From: an uncultured Bacillota bacterium | GTDB taxonomy: Bacteria > Bacillota > Clostridia > Peptostreptococcales > Anaerovoracaceae | Direction of reading: 5' to 3' | DNA: 6,422 nt | NCBI GenBank assembly: GCA_947302945.1 | Contig: CAMYWZ010000065.1 | Location: forward strand, 1-6,422 | Shown here: piece by piece, positions 1 through 5,560 of the stretch | How positions within the stretch are numbered: the stretch's first letter is position 1 | Layout: every line of letters starts with the position of its first letter | Notes under the pieces: generated by a model | Seen by the model: the letters and a program-made list of their open reading frames with translations, nothing else | The model's database searches: none | Told to the model about the DNA's origin: nothing | Translations under genes and position numbers: made by a program

Positions 1-449
1 ACGTCGGTGGGGTAGCCTTTGGTGACGACGTGTTTGTAGGTGCGTATTCCGCGCCGCTCAAGCTTTGTGATAAAGGCGTTGACGGCGGGCTGGTCCTCGT
101 AGCGGGTGATGACGACGCTGTTTACCGAAAGGTCCCAGCTGCGGAACATGTCGATAAGCCTCATGACTTCAAGGTCGTAGGTGATGCCGAAATCCTGGCG
201 GGTCTTGTTTGTGAGGATGTCTCCTGCGTAGATGCAGATGATTATTTCCGCCTGCTCCTTCATCCTTGCCAGGAGCTTGATCTTGGCGTTTTCGTCGAAG
301 CCGGGAAGGACCCGTTTCGCGTGCTTGTCCTGCACCAGCTTGCCGCCGAATTCGAGGTAGAGGCGGTCGCAGCTCTGGCCGTTGATGCGCTCTAAGATGT
401 AGCGCGACTGCTCTTCGAGATACTTTTCGGGATCAAAACCGATCTTCAT
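1..449 (-). CDS. DUF1846 family protein, N-terminal part (runs off left edge)
   Basis: This minus-strand gene starts at 449 and continues beyond base 1, so only the first 149 residues are visible; family members are roughly 500 residues. The protein opens [20 protein letters not shown] and contains LEFGGKL (32-38), [15 protein letters not shown] (46-60), YAGDI (74-78), DFGITYD (86-92) and VITRYE (113-118), a run of conserved blocks I recognise as the start of DUF1846 (UPF0371). The family is common in Firmicutes and has solved structures but no settled biochemical role, so no function is assigned. The start is supported by a GGAGG site eight bases upstream and by a good promoter at 486-514. 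The gene is divergent from the rpsF operon. No signal peptide or membrane segment is visible in this part. The family call is firm; everything beyond residue 149 is unseen. Confidence 0.9.
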   Translation of the reverse strand, partial: MKIGFDPEKYLEEQSRYILERINGQSCDRLYLEFGGKLVQDKHAKRVLPGFDENAKIKLLARMKEQAEIIICIYAGDILTNKTRQDFGITYDLEVMRLIDMFRSWDLSVNSVVITRYEDQPAVNAFITKLERRGIRTYKHVVTKGYPTD

Positions 450-485
450 TTTCGAAGCCTCCGGATATTAAAAAACTACCCCATA

Positions 486-514
486 AGTATAACAAAAAGC
501 GCTTGCATTCGCAA
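486..514 (-). promoter_or_regulatory. Promoter of the DUF1846 gene
   Basis: On the minus strand, TTGCGA (514-509) and TATACT (491-486) are separated by exactly 17 bases, and TGT just before the -10 gives an extended -10. Transcription would begin near 479, about 30 bases upstream of the start codon at 449. The -35 box directly abuts the -35 box of the opposing rpsF promoter. Confidence 0.7.
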
Positions 515-531
515 TTGCTTGTTGCTATAAT
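503..531 (+). promoter_or_regulatory. Promoter of the rpsF-ssb-rpsR operon
   Basis: TTGCAT (503-508) and a perfect TATAAT (526-531) are 17 bases apart, with TGC at 523-525 making an extended -10. Transcription would start near 538 and give a leader of about 70 bases containing the hairpin at 560-580. This looks like a strong housekeeping promoter, as expected for ribosomal protein genes. Confidence 0.8.
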
Positions 532-559
532 TATCGGGCATTCGTATGAATTGCTCTCT

Positions 560-580
560 GCCGCGGGGGAGGACCGCGGC
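560..580 (+). promoter_or_regulatory. Leader hairpin upstream of rpsF, possible autoregulatory site
   Basis: GCCGCGG (560-566) pairs perfectly with CCGCGGC (574-580) around the seven-base loop GGGAGGA. It lies in the predicted 5' leader, 14 bases before the rpsF Shine-Dalgarno, and has no T-tract, so it is not a terminator. In many bacteria the S6:S18 complex binds an mRNA structure in the rpsF leader to repress the operon. The position fits that role, but I could not confirm the conserved bulge and CCG arrangement of the known motif. The hairpin is seen; the function is inferred. Confidence 0.45.
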
Positions 581-593
581 CATATAAGACCAC

Positions 594-600
594 AGGGAGG
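594..600 (+). promoter_or_regulatory. Ribosome binding site fixing the rpsF start
   Basis: AGGGAGG ends seven bases before ATG at 608. The reading frame is open back to an ATG at 503, but that codon overlaps the -35 box, has no Shine-Dalgarno, and would add 35 residues foreign to S6. The start at 608 is therefore preferred. Confidence 0.85.
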
Positions 601-607
601 TGAAAAA

Positions 608-895
608 ATGAATAAGTACGAACTGATGTTCATTATCGATCCTGTCTTAGACGACGAAAAGAAGGAAGCAGTCATCGAGACCGTAAAAGGTATCATCGCT
701 GCAGCCGGCGAAGTAGCCGCGACAGACGTCTGGGGCCTCAAAAAGCTTGCCTATCCTATCGAGAAGAAGACCGAGGGTTACTACGTAGTAATGCAGTTTG
801 CTGCGTCCCCCGAGCTTCCCAAGGAGCTGGACAGAAGGCTGAGGATCTCGGACAATGTCATGAGACACATCATCGTATCCAAGGACGAAAAGTAG
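608..895 (+). CDS. rpsF: 30S ribosomal protein S6
   Basis: This encodes a 95-residue S6 protein, the usual length. S6 is a small ferredoxin-like fold protein that binds the central domain of 16S rRNA as a heterodimer with S18, which is encoded two genes downstream. Visible family signatures are the N-terminal strand NKYELMFIIDP (2-12), the block WGLKKLAYPIEKKTEGYYV in the middle, and the C-terminal RRLRISDNVMRHIIV segment that forms the last helix and strand. The start at 608 follows AGGGAGG with seven bases of spacing and matches the family N-terminus. It is the first gene of rpsF-ssb-rpsR, a conserved bacterial order; ssb follows after 10 bases. Expression is probably driven by the promoter at 503-531 and may be tuned by the leader hairpin. 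Confidence 0.97.
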   Translation: MNKYELMFIIDPVLDDEKKEAVIETVKGIIAAAGEVAATDVWGLKKLAYPIEKKTEGYYVVMQFAASPELPKELDRRLRISDNVMRHIIVSKDEK

Positions 896-905
896 AGGTA
901 GGAAC

Positions 906-1334
906 ATGAATTCGGTAGCATTGATCGGAAGACTTACAAGAGATCCGGAAGTCCGTTACGGAGCGTCATCCCAGACCGCAGTCGCAAGGTTCTCCATCGC
1001 GGTGGACCGCCAGCGCGGAGGCAGGGACGGAGAGCAGACTGCGGACTTCATCAACATCGTGTGCTTCGGAAAGACGGCAGAGCTTGTCGAGAAGTACATG
1101 GGCAAGGGCCGTCTTGTAGGAATAACCGGCAGGATACAGACCGGATCCTACGAGAAGGACGGCCGCAAGGTCTACACAACAGACGTAATTGCGGACCGCG
1201 TTGAGTTTTTGGACAGAGGAGACAAAGCATCCGAGGGCGGACAGAGCTATTCCGGCGGACAGAGCGCTGCACCCAGCGGTCCGGCTGTTCCGGAAGGATT
1301 CGCTCAGCTCACGGACGACGACATCCCCTTCTAA
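906..1334 (+). CDS. ssb: Single-stranded DNA-binding protein
   Basis: The 142-residue product is a typical bacterial SSB, which coats single-stranded DNA as a homotetramer in replication, recombination and repair. Residues 1 to about 105 form the OB fold, beginning MNSVALIGRLTRDPEVRY and including the conserved FINIVCFGKTAE and GRLVGITGRIQTGSYE blocks. A glycine/serine-rich disordered linker (about 108-132) follows. The protein ends in the acidic tip DDDIPF (137-142), the docking peptide for partner proteins, so the gene is complete. AGAGGTAGGA overlaps the rpsF stop and lies just upstream of ATG 906, which suggests tight coupling to rpsF. Its place between the S6 and S18 genes is the ancestral arrangement and marks this as the main chromosomal SSB rather than a plasmid or phage copy. 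Confidence 0.97.
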   Translation: MNSVALIGRLTRDPEVRYGASSQTAVARFSIAVDRQRGGRDGEQTADFINIVCFGKTAELVEKYMGKGRLVGITGRIQTGSYEKDGRKVYTTDVIADRVEFLDRGDKASEGGQSYSGGQSAAPSGPAVPEGFAQLTDDDIPF

Positions 1335-1364
1335 AAGAAGTCTAAACAGGAGGAATCCATTAAA

Positions 1365-1619
1365 ATGGAAAAAGAAGCAAGACCCAAGAGGAATTTCAGC
1401 GGTCACAGCAGGAAGAAGGTCTGCCAGTTCTGCGCAGACAAGACTGTCGTTGTGGACTACAAAGACGTTGAGACCCTCAAAAAGTACATTACCGAAAGAG
1501 GTAAGATCCTTCCCAGAAGGATCACCGGTACCTGCACCATGCACCAGAGGGCGGTCACCACTGCCATCAAGCGCGCAAGGACAGTAGCGCTTCTGCCGTT
1601 CGACGCAGACGCCAACTAG
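1365..1619 (+). CDS. rpsR: 30S ribosomal protein S18, C+ (cysteine-containing) form
   Basis: This encodes an 84-residue S18, which binds 16S rRNA together with S6. Family signatures are [20 protein letters not shown] (31-50), RRITG (51-55) and the C-terminal [12 protein letters not shown] run. Cys20 and Cys23 form a CxxC pair, and Cys57 and His60 lie in GTCTMHQR. This set matches the zinc-binding C+ type of S18, whereas the zinc-independent C- type lacks these residues. AGGAGG at 1348-1353 precedes ATG with 11 bases of spacing, slightly long but usable. It is the last gene of the operon. No rplI follows, unlike in some relatives; a hairpin terminator comes instead. Zinc binding is inferred from the residues. 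Confidence 0.97.
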   Translation: MEKEARPKRNFSGHSRKKVCQFCADKTVVVDYKDVETLKKYITERGKILPRRITGTCTMHQRAVTTAIKRARTVALLPFDADAN

Positions 1620-1629
1620 GTAAAAAAGA

Positions 1630-1642
1630 GCGGCCAGGCCGC
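1630..1642 (+). other. Short GC hairpin after rpsR
   Basis: GCGGC and GCCGC flank a three-base loop ten bases after the rpsR stop. It has no T-tract and is unlikely to terminate alone. It may protect the 3' end of the mRNA or assist the hairpin just downstream. Confidence 0.35.
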
Positions 1643-1659
1643 CCACTAAAGAACATCAG

Positions 1660-1690
1660 ACCCCGGAGCATACGCCCCGGGGTTTTGCGT
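1660..1690 (+). terminator. Rho-independent terminator of the rpsF-ssb-rpsR operon
   Basis: ACCCCGG (1660-1666) pairs with CCGGGGT (1677-1683) around a ten-base loop, followed by a short T run interrupted by GCG (TTTTGCGTTGT). The stem is strong but the U-tract is weak. It lies about 40 bases after rpsR, between convergent genes. On the opposite strand no good U-tract follows, so its use by the minus-strand regulator gene ending at 1777 is doubtful. Confidence 0.65.
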
Positions 1691-1776
1691 TGTACTGATA
1701 TTTAGTTGCAACCGCGAGAGTCTTGATATTTCAACGGGTCTGGGCCTTTGGACCTGTGCTTTGGCAAGTCTTTGGC

Positions 1777-2772
1777 TTACGCTTTGTCGCGGAGCATCCT
1801 TGCGATGCCTGCCACGATCCCGAAGGCTACGCCGGCGATGGGCCATACGATCCAGGTCCTGCCCCAGTCGTTTGTGATGAAGCTCCAGGCCAGGAAGCCT
1901 GCGGTGACTGCCAGCCAGTAGATGGAGGCTATGGGAGCGATCTTCTTGTTGGCTTTCTTTTCGGTGCGCCTGTAGTCGCCCTCTTCGAGCAGTGCCTGGA
2001 AGCCGCCCCAGATGATGCTGCCGCGCACTATCATCATGACGCCTGTCGCGATGAACAGAAGCAGGAAGCCTATGGACAGCACTTCGAGGACGTGGTCTTC
2101 AGTCGGGAAGAGCTGGGAGAGGAAGATGGGGATCACCGCAATGACGCAGAGGACTATGCCTATGGTCAGCAGGCGGGTGTGGGCGGCGGTGTAGCGCTCG
2201 CGGCGCTCTCTTGCCATGCCGGACACGCCGTAAGCGGTCTCGATCATCTCTTCTTCAATGTATTCGAAGCGGTTGTGCCTCATGGCGGTGGTGACGAACA
2301 GGGCGACGGCGCAGCCTATCATCAGGATCAGGACTATCATCCCAAGTCCGCCTGCCTGGGTCTCGGTGAGGGCTATCCTTCCGTATTCCTGCAGGCCGCC
2401 CAGGATTATCAGTATTATGGGGGACATGATGCAGAGCATCACGCCCAGCGCTACGCGGCCGGAGGCCCAGTTCTTATAATCAAGGAAGACCTGCGCGTCT
2501 TCAAGGGTGACTACCCTGGGGGCGGGTTCGTCGGCGGAGACCGGAAGGTCGGAGCCGAAGGTGGGCGCCAGGTCCAGATCGTCCTTGAGGAGCACGTCAG
2601 TGCTGACTCCGAAGATCTGGGACATCGCGATGATGCGGTTCATGTCGGGCACGGACTGCGCGCCCTCCCACTTGGATATTGACTGGCGGCTGACATTGAG
2701 CTTTTCCGCGAGCTCTTCCTGGGACCATCCGTTCTTTTTTCTGAGTTCGATTATCTTGTCTGCAAGTATCAT
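1777..2772 (-). CDS. XRE-family HTH regulator with C-terminal multi-pass membrane domain
   Basis: The product is 331 residues. Residues 1-60 form a Cro/C1-type helix-turn-helix: QEELAEKLNVSRQSISKWE (18-36) is the two-helix core, followed by the typical VPDMNRIIAMSQIFGVSTDVLL. After a flexible linker (about 66-100) come six hydrophobic segments near 106-127, 141-162, 201-222, 229-250, 279-299 and 306-327, with charged loops such as 163-200 and 262-278. It should therefore be a membrane-anchored DNA-binding protein, an architecture common in Clostridia but with mostly unknown signals and targets. The start at 2772 is chosen for its AAGGAG at eight bases and the match to the HTH start; the frame is open further upstream to 2976. 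It is divergent from the zincin operon at 3040, the most obvious candidate target. Domain calls are clear; regulon and ligand are unknown. Confidence 0.85.
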   Translation of the reverse strand: MILADKIIELRKKNGWSQEELAEKLNVSRQSISKWEGAQSVPDMNRIIAMSQIFGVSTDVLLKDDLDLAPTFGSDLPVSADEPAPRVVTLEDAQVFLDYKNWASGRVALGVMLCIMSPIILIILGGLQEYGRIALTETQAGGLGMIVLILMIGCAVALFVTTAMRHNRFEYIEEEMIETAYGVSGMARERRERYTAAHTRLLTIGIVLCVIAVIPIFLSQLFPTEDHVLEVLSIGFLLLFIATGVMMIVRGSIIWGGFQALLEEGDYRRTEKKANKKIAPIASIYWLAVTAGFLAWSFITNDWGRTWIVWPIAGVAFGIVAGIARMLRDKA

Positions 2773-2780
2773 TTTCTTTT

Positions 2781-2786
2781 CTCCTT
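2781..2786 (-). promoter_or_regulatory. Ribosome binding site fixing the XRE-membrane protein start
   Basis: On the minus strand AAGGAG lies eight bases before ATG at 2772. The next upstream ATG (2793) would add seven residues ahead of the HTH and would place this site inside the coding region. The start at 2772 is preferred. Confidence 0.75.
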
Positions 2787-2920
2787 TGCTCATGATCTGC
2801 GGTATTCTGCTGCGCCTCTTTCGGGACCCTGCCTTTTTTCGGGCCGCCGGGCGCTTCGTTTTATGGCTGAATGATAACGCATTTTGCCGTTGCAGACCAC
2901 AAAGCCGGCTGTAAACCTTC

Positions 2921-2935
2921 GCAACCGCCGGTTGC
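2921..2935. promoter_or_regulatory. 15-bp perfect palindrome in the divergent intergenic region
   Basis: GCAACCG-C-CGGTTGC is a perfect 7-bp inverted repeat with one central base. It lies about 150 bases upstream of the membrane-XRE start and about 105 bases upstream of the zincin start. Symmetric sites of this size suit dimeric XRE regulators, so it may be an operator for autoregulation or control of the divergent operon. It could equally be a short hairpin in the regulator's long leader. The symmetry is seen; the binding is inferred. Confidence 0.4.
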
Positions 2936-2974
2936 AAAACGGTGGAATTTGCAGAAAAAACAGCTGACAAATGC

Positions 2975-2983
2975 ATTATAGCA
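2975..2983 (-). promoter_or_regulatory. Extended -10 promoter of the XRE-membrane gene
   Basis: On the minus strand TGC precedes a perfect TATAAT (2980-2975). No good -35 box lies 16-18 bases further upstream, so recognition would rely on the extended -10. Transcription from here gives an unusually long leader of about 195 bases that carries the palindrome at 2921-2935. Confidence 0.5.
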
Positions 2984-3001
2984 TATGTTTTGCCGCTTTT
3001 A

Positions 3002-3010
3002 TGATATAAT
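3002..3010 (+). promoter_or_regulatory. Extended -10 promoter of the zincin-acetyltransferase operon
   Basis: TGA followed by a perfect TATAAT (3005-3010) lies 29 bases before ATG 3040. The base positions for a -35 box (around 2982-2987) read CATATG, a poor match, so a weak or activator-dependent promoter is possible. It lies within 20 bases of the opposing TATAAT of the regulator gene. Confidence 0.6.
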
Positions 3011-3039
3011 AATCAAAACAATGCTGCCAGAGGGATGAA

Positions 3040-3669
3040 ATGGAGCACAAGGATTTTGAATTCGAGGTGCCGGAGGGCTATAAAGAGGCCTATCACATAG
3101 ACGCAAAGGATAAAAAGACCGGTATCAAAATGACGCTGGGAGCGCTGGTCATCATGATCGCTGTGATCGTTACGCTGTTTGTCTTTGCTGATCTTAAACA
3201 GTTCGATTTTGAGCGCATTATGGTATACGATATAGTCTGGATAATCGTAATGCTTGTGTACATTGTGCTGCACGAGCTTGTGCACGGAGCGGTATATAAG
3301 GCGCTGACGCATCAGAAGCTTACCTTTGGGATCACATGGAGCGCCGCGTTCTGCGGGGTCCCGGACATTTATACGTACAGGCGGACTGCGTTGCTATCGC
3401 TTGTGGCGCCGCTCACGGTGTTCACGATCATACTGCTGCCGCTTACGATATGGCTGCGCTTTGTGGACATGGGCTGGTACCTTGTATGCGGGCTTGTATT
3501 TGCGATCCACATCTCCGGCTGCATCGGCGACATTTACGTAACGACGCTCTTCCTTAAAAAGTTCCGCGATCCATGCACCCTCATGCGCGACTCAGGTCCT
3601 GCGCAGTGGGTGTATGTGCCGGCTGAGGAGCCACCAGTCAAGCCCGGGGAGGCCGCCGATGAGGGATGA
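3040..3669 (+). CDS. DUF3267 family membrane zincin-like protein
   Basis: This 209-residue protein has about four membrane segments near 33-52, 64-86, 117-139 and 146-169. Segment two contains HELVH (78-82), the HExxH zinc-binding motif of metalloproteases; Asp164 in GCIGDIY at the end of the last segment is a plausible third ligand. This layout matches DUF3267, annotated as putative zincin peptidases; no substrate has been established that I know of. HExxH inside a membrane helix recalls site-2-type intramembrane proteases, but homology to them is not shown here. The start follows GAGGG at five bases. A hydrophilic, proline-rich tail (about 194-209) ends the protein. It is the first gene of a three-gene operon and overlaps the next gene by 11 bases. 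Family call good; catalytic activity inferred. Confidence 0.85.
   Translation: MEHKDFEFEVPEGYKEAYHIDAKDKKTGIKMTLGALVIMIAVIVTLFVFADLKQFDFERIMVYDIVWIIVMLVYIVLHELVHGAVYKALTHQKLTFGITWSAAFCGVPDIYTYRRTALLSLVAPLTVFTIILLPLTIWLRFVDMGWYLVCGLVFAIHISGCIGDIYVTTLFLKKFRDPCTLMRDSGPAQWVYVPAEEPPVKPGEAADEG
3646..3652 (+). promoter_or_regulatory. Ribosome binding site fixing the acetyltransferase start
   Basis: GGGGAGG lies six bases before ATG 3659, inside the end of the upstream zincin gene. The frame stays open to an ATG at 3614, but that codon lacks a Shine-Dalgarno and would add 15 residues unlike the family. The start at 3659 implies translational coupling. Confidence 0.75.
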
Positions 3670-4228
3670 TAAGTACGGTTTTTTAAATACCCTGCATTCC
3701 GGAGAGATCTATGATCCTATGGATCCAAAGATCGCGAAGTTCCAGCTGGAATGTCTGGACAGGCTGGCTGCGTTTAATGCGCTTGTACCCTCTGATCTTG
3801 AAAGCAGGGAGCGCATGATGAAGCAGATGCTTGCGGAGTGCGGCGAGGGATGCTATATAGAGCTGCCGTTTCACGCAAATTTCGGCGGAAGGCATGTGCA
3901 CTTCGGTGACAGGGTGTATCTGAATTTCGGCTGCACATTTGTGGATGATACCCACATTTATGTGGGCAGCGGCTGTTTGTTCGGCCCCAATGTCGTTGTG
4001 GCAACAGCAGCTCACCCGCTCGATCCGCAGCAGAGGCGAAAGGGCCTTCAGTACAACAAACCGGTGCGGATAGGAGAAAATGTTTGGGTAGGGGCCGGCG
4101 CCCTGATAATGCCGGGGGTAACTATCGGAGAGAACAGTGTCATAGGGGCCGGAAGTGTCGTTACAAAGGACATTCCCGCAAACCGTGTTGCTGTGGGAAA
4201 TCCGTGCCGGGTGATAAAGACGCTGTAA
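3659..4228 (+). CDS. Maltose/galactoside-type O-acetyltransferase (left-handed beta-helix)
   Basis: The 189-residue product fits the Maa/LacA/NodL family, which moves acetyl from acetyl-CoA to a sugar hydroxyl; length is typical. Residues 1-60 form the helical N-terminal region (YDPMDPKIAKFQLECLDRLAAFN). Residues about 62-186 carry imperfect hexapeptide repeats forming a left-handed beta-helix, for example VHFGDRVYLNFGC, VRIGENVWVGAGALIMPGV and IGENSVIGAGSVVTKDIP, closing with AVGNPCRVIK. His119 in AAHPLDP corresponds to the catalytic histidine of LacA-type enzymes, so it should be active. The protein is presumably a cytosolic trimer. The physiological substrate cannot be told from sequence; detoxification or modification of sugars, or another small hydroxyl acceptor, is possible. 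It overlaps the zincin gene by 11 bases and is followed 17 bases later by the third operon gene. Confidence 0.92.
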   Translation: MRDDKYGFLNTLHSGEIYDPMDPKIAKFQLECLDRLAAFNALVPSDLESRERMMKQMLAECGEGCYIELPFHANFGGRHVHFGDRVYLNFGCTFVDDTHIYVGSGCLFGPNVVVATAAHPLDPQQRRKGLQYNKPVRIGENVWVGAGALIMPGVTIGENSVIGAGSVVTKDIPANRVAVGNPCRVIKTL

Positions 4229-4245
4229 AAGGCAGGAGGCAGAAA

Positions 4246-4899
4246 ATGTACATCAAAGACAGATACTACTTGGATTATAAAGGCGAAAGAGTAGCTTATT
4301 ACTACATTTTCAACAACAAGTCGTCCACGTTCAACCTGGCGTGGGGATGCTCCGAGGAGGTAAAAAAGGCGCTGGCAGCGCTGGGCCTTAAGGATAATAT
4401 GGAGCAGAAGCAGCCGATAAAGGTGCTTACCGAGATGATAAAGGAGGAGAACCGCGTGCCCGGCAGGAAGCGCCCCATCTATGTGTCCGGCGATTTCAGG
4501 CTGGAGCGCGACCCGCAGGAGACGGACGAGCGCTACATGGTCTACAGGCGCAGTGCTGAAAAGGGCGATCCGGACTATTCTCCGCTGGGTCATGACGCTC
4601 CGCACTACGAGGGCGAAAAGACCCCGGAAGGCATGCGTGAATGGGCTTCGTGGTATGCGTTCAGGAAGATGGACGACGGCACTTATCAGGCTGAGCTGGA
4701 CGAGGCCTGGTGGTGGGGCGGAGGCCACAACGACGGCGGCACCATACACAGAGAGCTGCCCGAAGAGATATTCGATCTTCCCTACGATCAGTTCCTCGAA
4801 GAAGTGGTAGGCTACGCATACGCGGCCCACTACGGCTTTACCGCGGAAATGCTGAAGGCAAAACCCGGGCTTAAGGAGTTCTTCGGATTCAAGGAATAA
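4246..4899 (+). CDS. Soluble protein of unknown family, last gene of zincin operon
   Basis: I do not recognise this 217-residue protein. The start is well supported by AGGAGG six bases upstream, and the gene ends two bases before a strong terminator. It has no signal peptide or membrane segment. It is rich in aromatic and acidic residues, with a single cysteine (Cys35). Visible parts are a tyrosine-rich N-terminus (KDRYYLDYKGERVAYYYIF, 4-22), a charged middle (49-110) rich in Arg, Lys, Glu and Asp, and a striking AWWWGGGHNDGGTIHRELP block (154-172). Its histidines include 116, 120, 161, 168 and 195, and could serve metal or substrate binding, but no known motif is evident. The C-terminus looks helical (182-217). 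Sharing an operon with a membrane zincin and an acetyltransferase suggests a common task, which is inference only. Confidence 0.8.
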   Translation: MYIKDRYYLDYKGERVAYYYIFNNKSSTFNLAWGCSEEVKKALAALGLKDNMEQKQPIKVLTEMIKEENRVPGRKRPIYVSGDFRLERDPQETDERYMVYRRSAEKGDPDYSPLGHDAPHYEGEKTPEGMREWASWYAFRKMDDGTYQAELDEAWWWGGGHNDGGTIHRELPEEIFDLPYDQFLEEVVGYAYAAHYGFTAEMLKAKPGLKEFFGFKE

Positions 4900-4900
4900 T

Positions 4901-4926
4901 AAAAGCGGGCGAAAGGCCCGCTTTTT
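4901..4926. terminator. Strong bidirectional rho-independent terminator
   Basis: AAAAGCGGGC (4901-4910) pairs over ten bases with GCCCGCTTTT (4916-4925) around GAAAG. Six of the pairs are G-C, flanked by an A-tract on the left and a T-tract on the right, so it works on both strands. It ends the zincin operon (stop at 4899) and the convergent flavoprotein gene (stop at 4956). Confidence 0.92.
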
Positions 4927-4955
4927 CAGTGCTTTGTGACAGCCGGCATCCGGTG

Positions 4956-5474
4956 CTATCTGATCGATGCGCCGAAGGCTCTGACTGCGGCGAGGTTCTC
5001 CTCTGTTGCCTGGCTGCCGCGTCCGCAGAAGGTCTTTATGCCAAGGTCTTCTGCGCCGAAGAAGTCCAGGATGCTCCTGTACTGCGAGATCGGGGCGTCG
5101 TAGACTTCCGGCGAGCCGGAGCTCAGGATCATGGCGTATTTTTTTGCGGCTGGTTTCCAGATCGCGTAGAACCTTGAGATGAGGCTCTGCATGTGGCCGG
5201 AGAAGCTCCAGTAGTAGATGGGGCTGGCCAGGACCAGGACCTCCGCTTCCGCGAGCTTTGGGTAGACGATCTGCATGTCGTCTTTCTGGACGCACTGGCC
5301 GTTTCCGGCTTTGTGGCAGTACTCGCAGCCCAGACAGCCGCCTATCTTCATCTTGCCTATCTCGAGGATCTCGACACTGTGACCGGCGCTCTCGGCGCCT
5401 TCTTTGAATGCCTGCGCGAACGCAGCAGAATTGCTCTTAGCCCTCGGGCTTCCGTTTAAAATCAGGACTTTCAT
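4956..5474 (-). CDS. Flavodoxin-fold NAD(P)H-dependent oxidoreductase with iron-sulfur-type cysteine motif
   Basis: This 172-residue protein belongs to the NADPH-dependent FMN reductase / flavodoxin-like family. The FMN phosphate loop is NGSPRAKSNS (7-16) after the first strand MKVLIL, and the second flavin loop is ASPIYYWSFSGHMQSLISRF, the usual family block. Between them lies GCLGCEYCHKAGNGQCVQKDD with Cys47, Cys50, Cys53 and Cys61 spaced CX2CX2CX7C. This agrees with the compact cluster motif of archaeal and clostridial iron-sulfur flavoproteins (Isf), which carry a 4Fe-4S cluster beside FMN and transfer electrons. The protein is near usual length or slightly short at the C-terminus. Start at 5474 follows AAAGGA with seven bases of spacing. 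It is convergent with the zincin operon. Cofactor content is inferred from the cysteine pattern; the electron acceptor is unknown. Confidence 0.88.
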   Translation of the reverse strand: MKVLILNGSPRAKSNSAAFAQAFKEGAESAGHSVEILEIGKMKIGGCLGCEYCHKAGNGQCVQKDDMQIVYPKLAEAEVLVLASPIYYWSFSGHMQSLISRFYAIWKPAAKKYAMILSSGSPEVYDAPISQYRSILDFFGAEDLGIKTFCGRGSQATEENLAAVRAFGASIR

Positions 5475-5514
5475 CGTTCATTCCTTTCACCTGCTTGGAT
5501 CTGACTACAAAACG

Positions 5515-5523
5515 ATTATACCA
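5515..5523 (-). promoter_or_regulatory. Extended -10 promoter of the flavoprotein gene
   Basis: On the minus strand TGG precedes a perfect TATAAT (5520-5515), about 40 bases upstream of the start codon at 5474. The expected -35 position (5538-5543) reads CGTCCC and falls inside the left arm of the repeat element, so no -35 box remains. Promoter strength may depend on the extended -10. Confidence 0.6.
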
Positions 5524-5530
5524 CAAAATG

Positions 5531-5560
5531 ATGACAGGGGACGGTTCTTATTCATCATTT
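5531..5560 (+). repeat. Left inverted arm of the element
   Basis: This arm has ATGACA, one G, then the 23 bases from GGGACGG to CATCATTT (5538-5560). That block is the exact reverse complement of 5738-5760. Confidence 0.85.

Noticed and set aside
30..395. Plus-strand 121-codon open frame at the left edge
   Set aside because: It is antisense to the clearly recognisable DUF1846 gene and has no supporting signals.
966..1646. Minus-strand 226-codon open frame opposite ssb and rpsR
   Set aside because: Both plus-strand genes are certain, and the antisense product has no family resemblance or ribosome site.
1723..2682. Plus-strand 319-codon open frame
   Set aside because: It lies antisense to the XRE-membrane gene, has no ribosome site or recognisable domain, and its composition is that of an antisense shadow in GC-rich third positions.
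4048..5295. Minus-strand 415-codon open frame
   Set aside because: It runs antisense through the acetyltransferase and unknown gene, across the strong terminator, and into the flavoprotein gene in another frame. The encoded sequence is arginine/leucine-rich with no domain.
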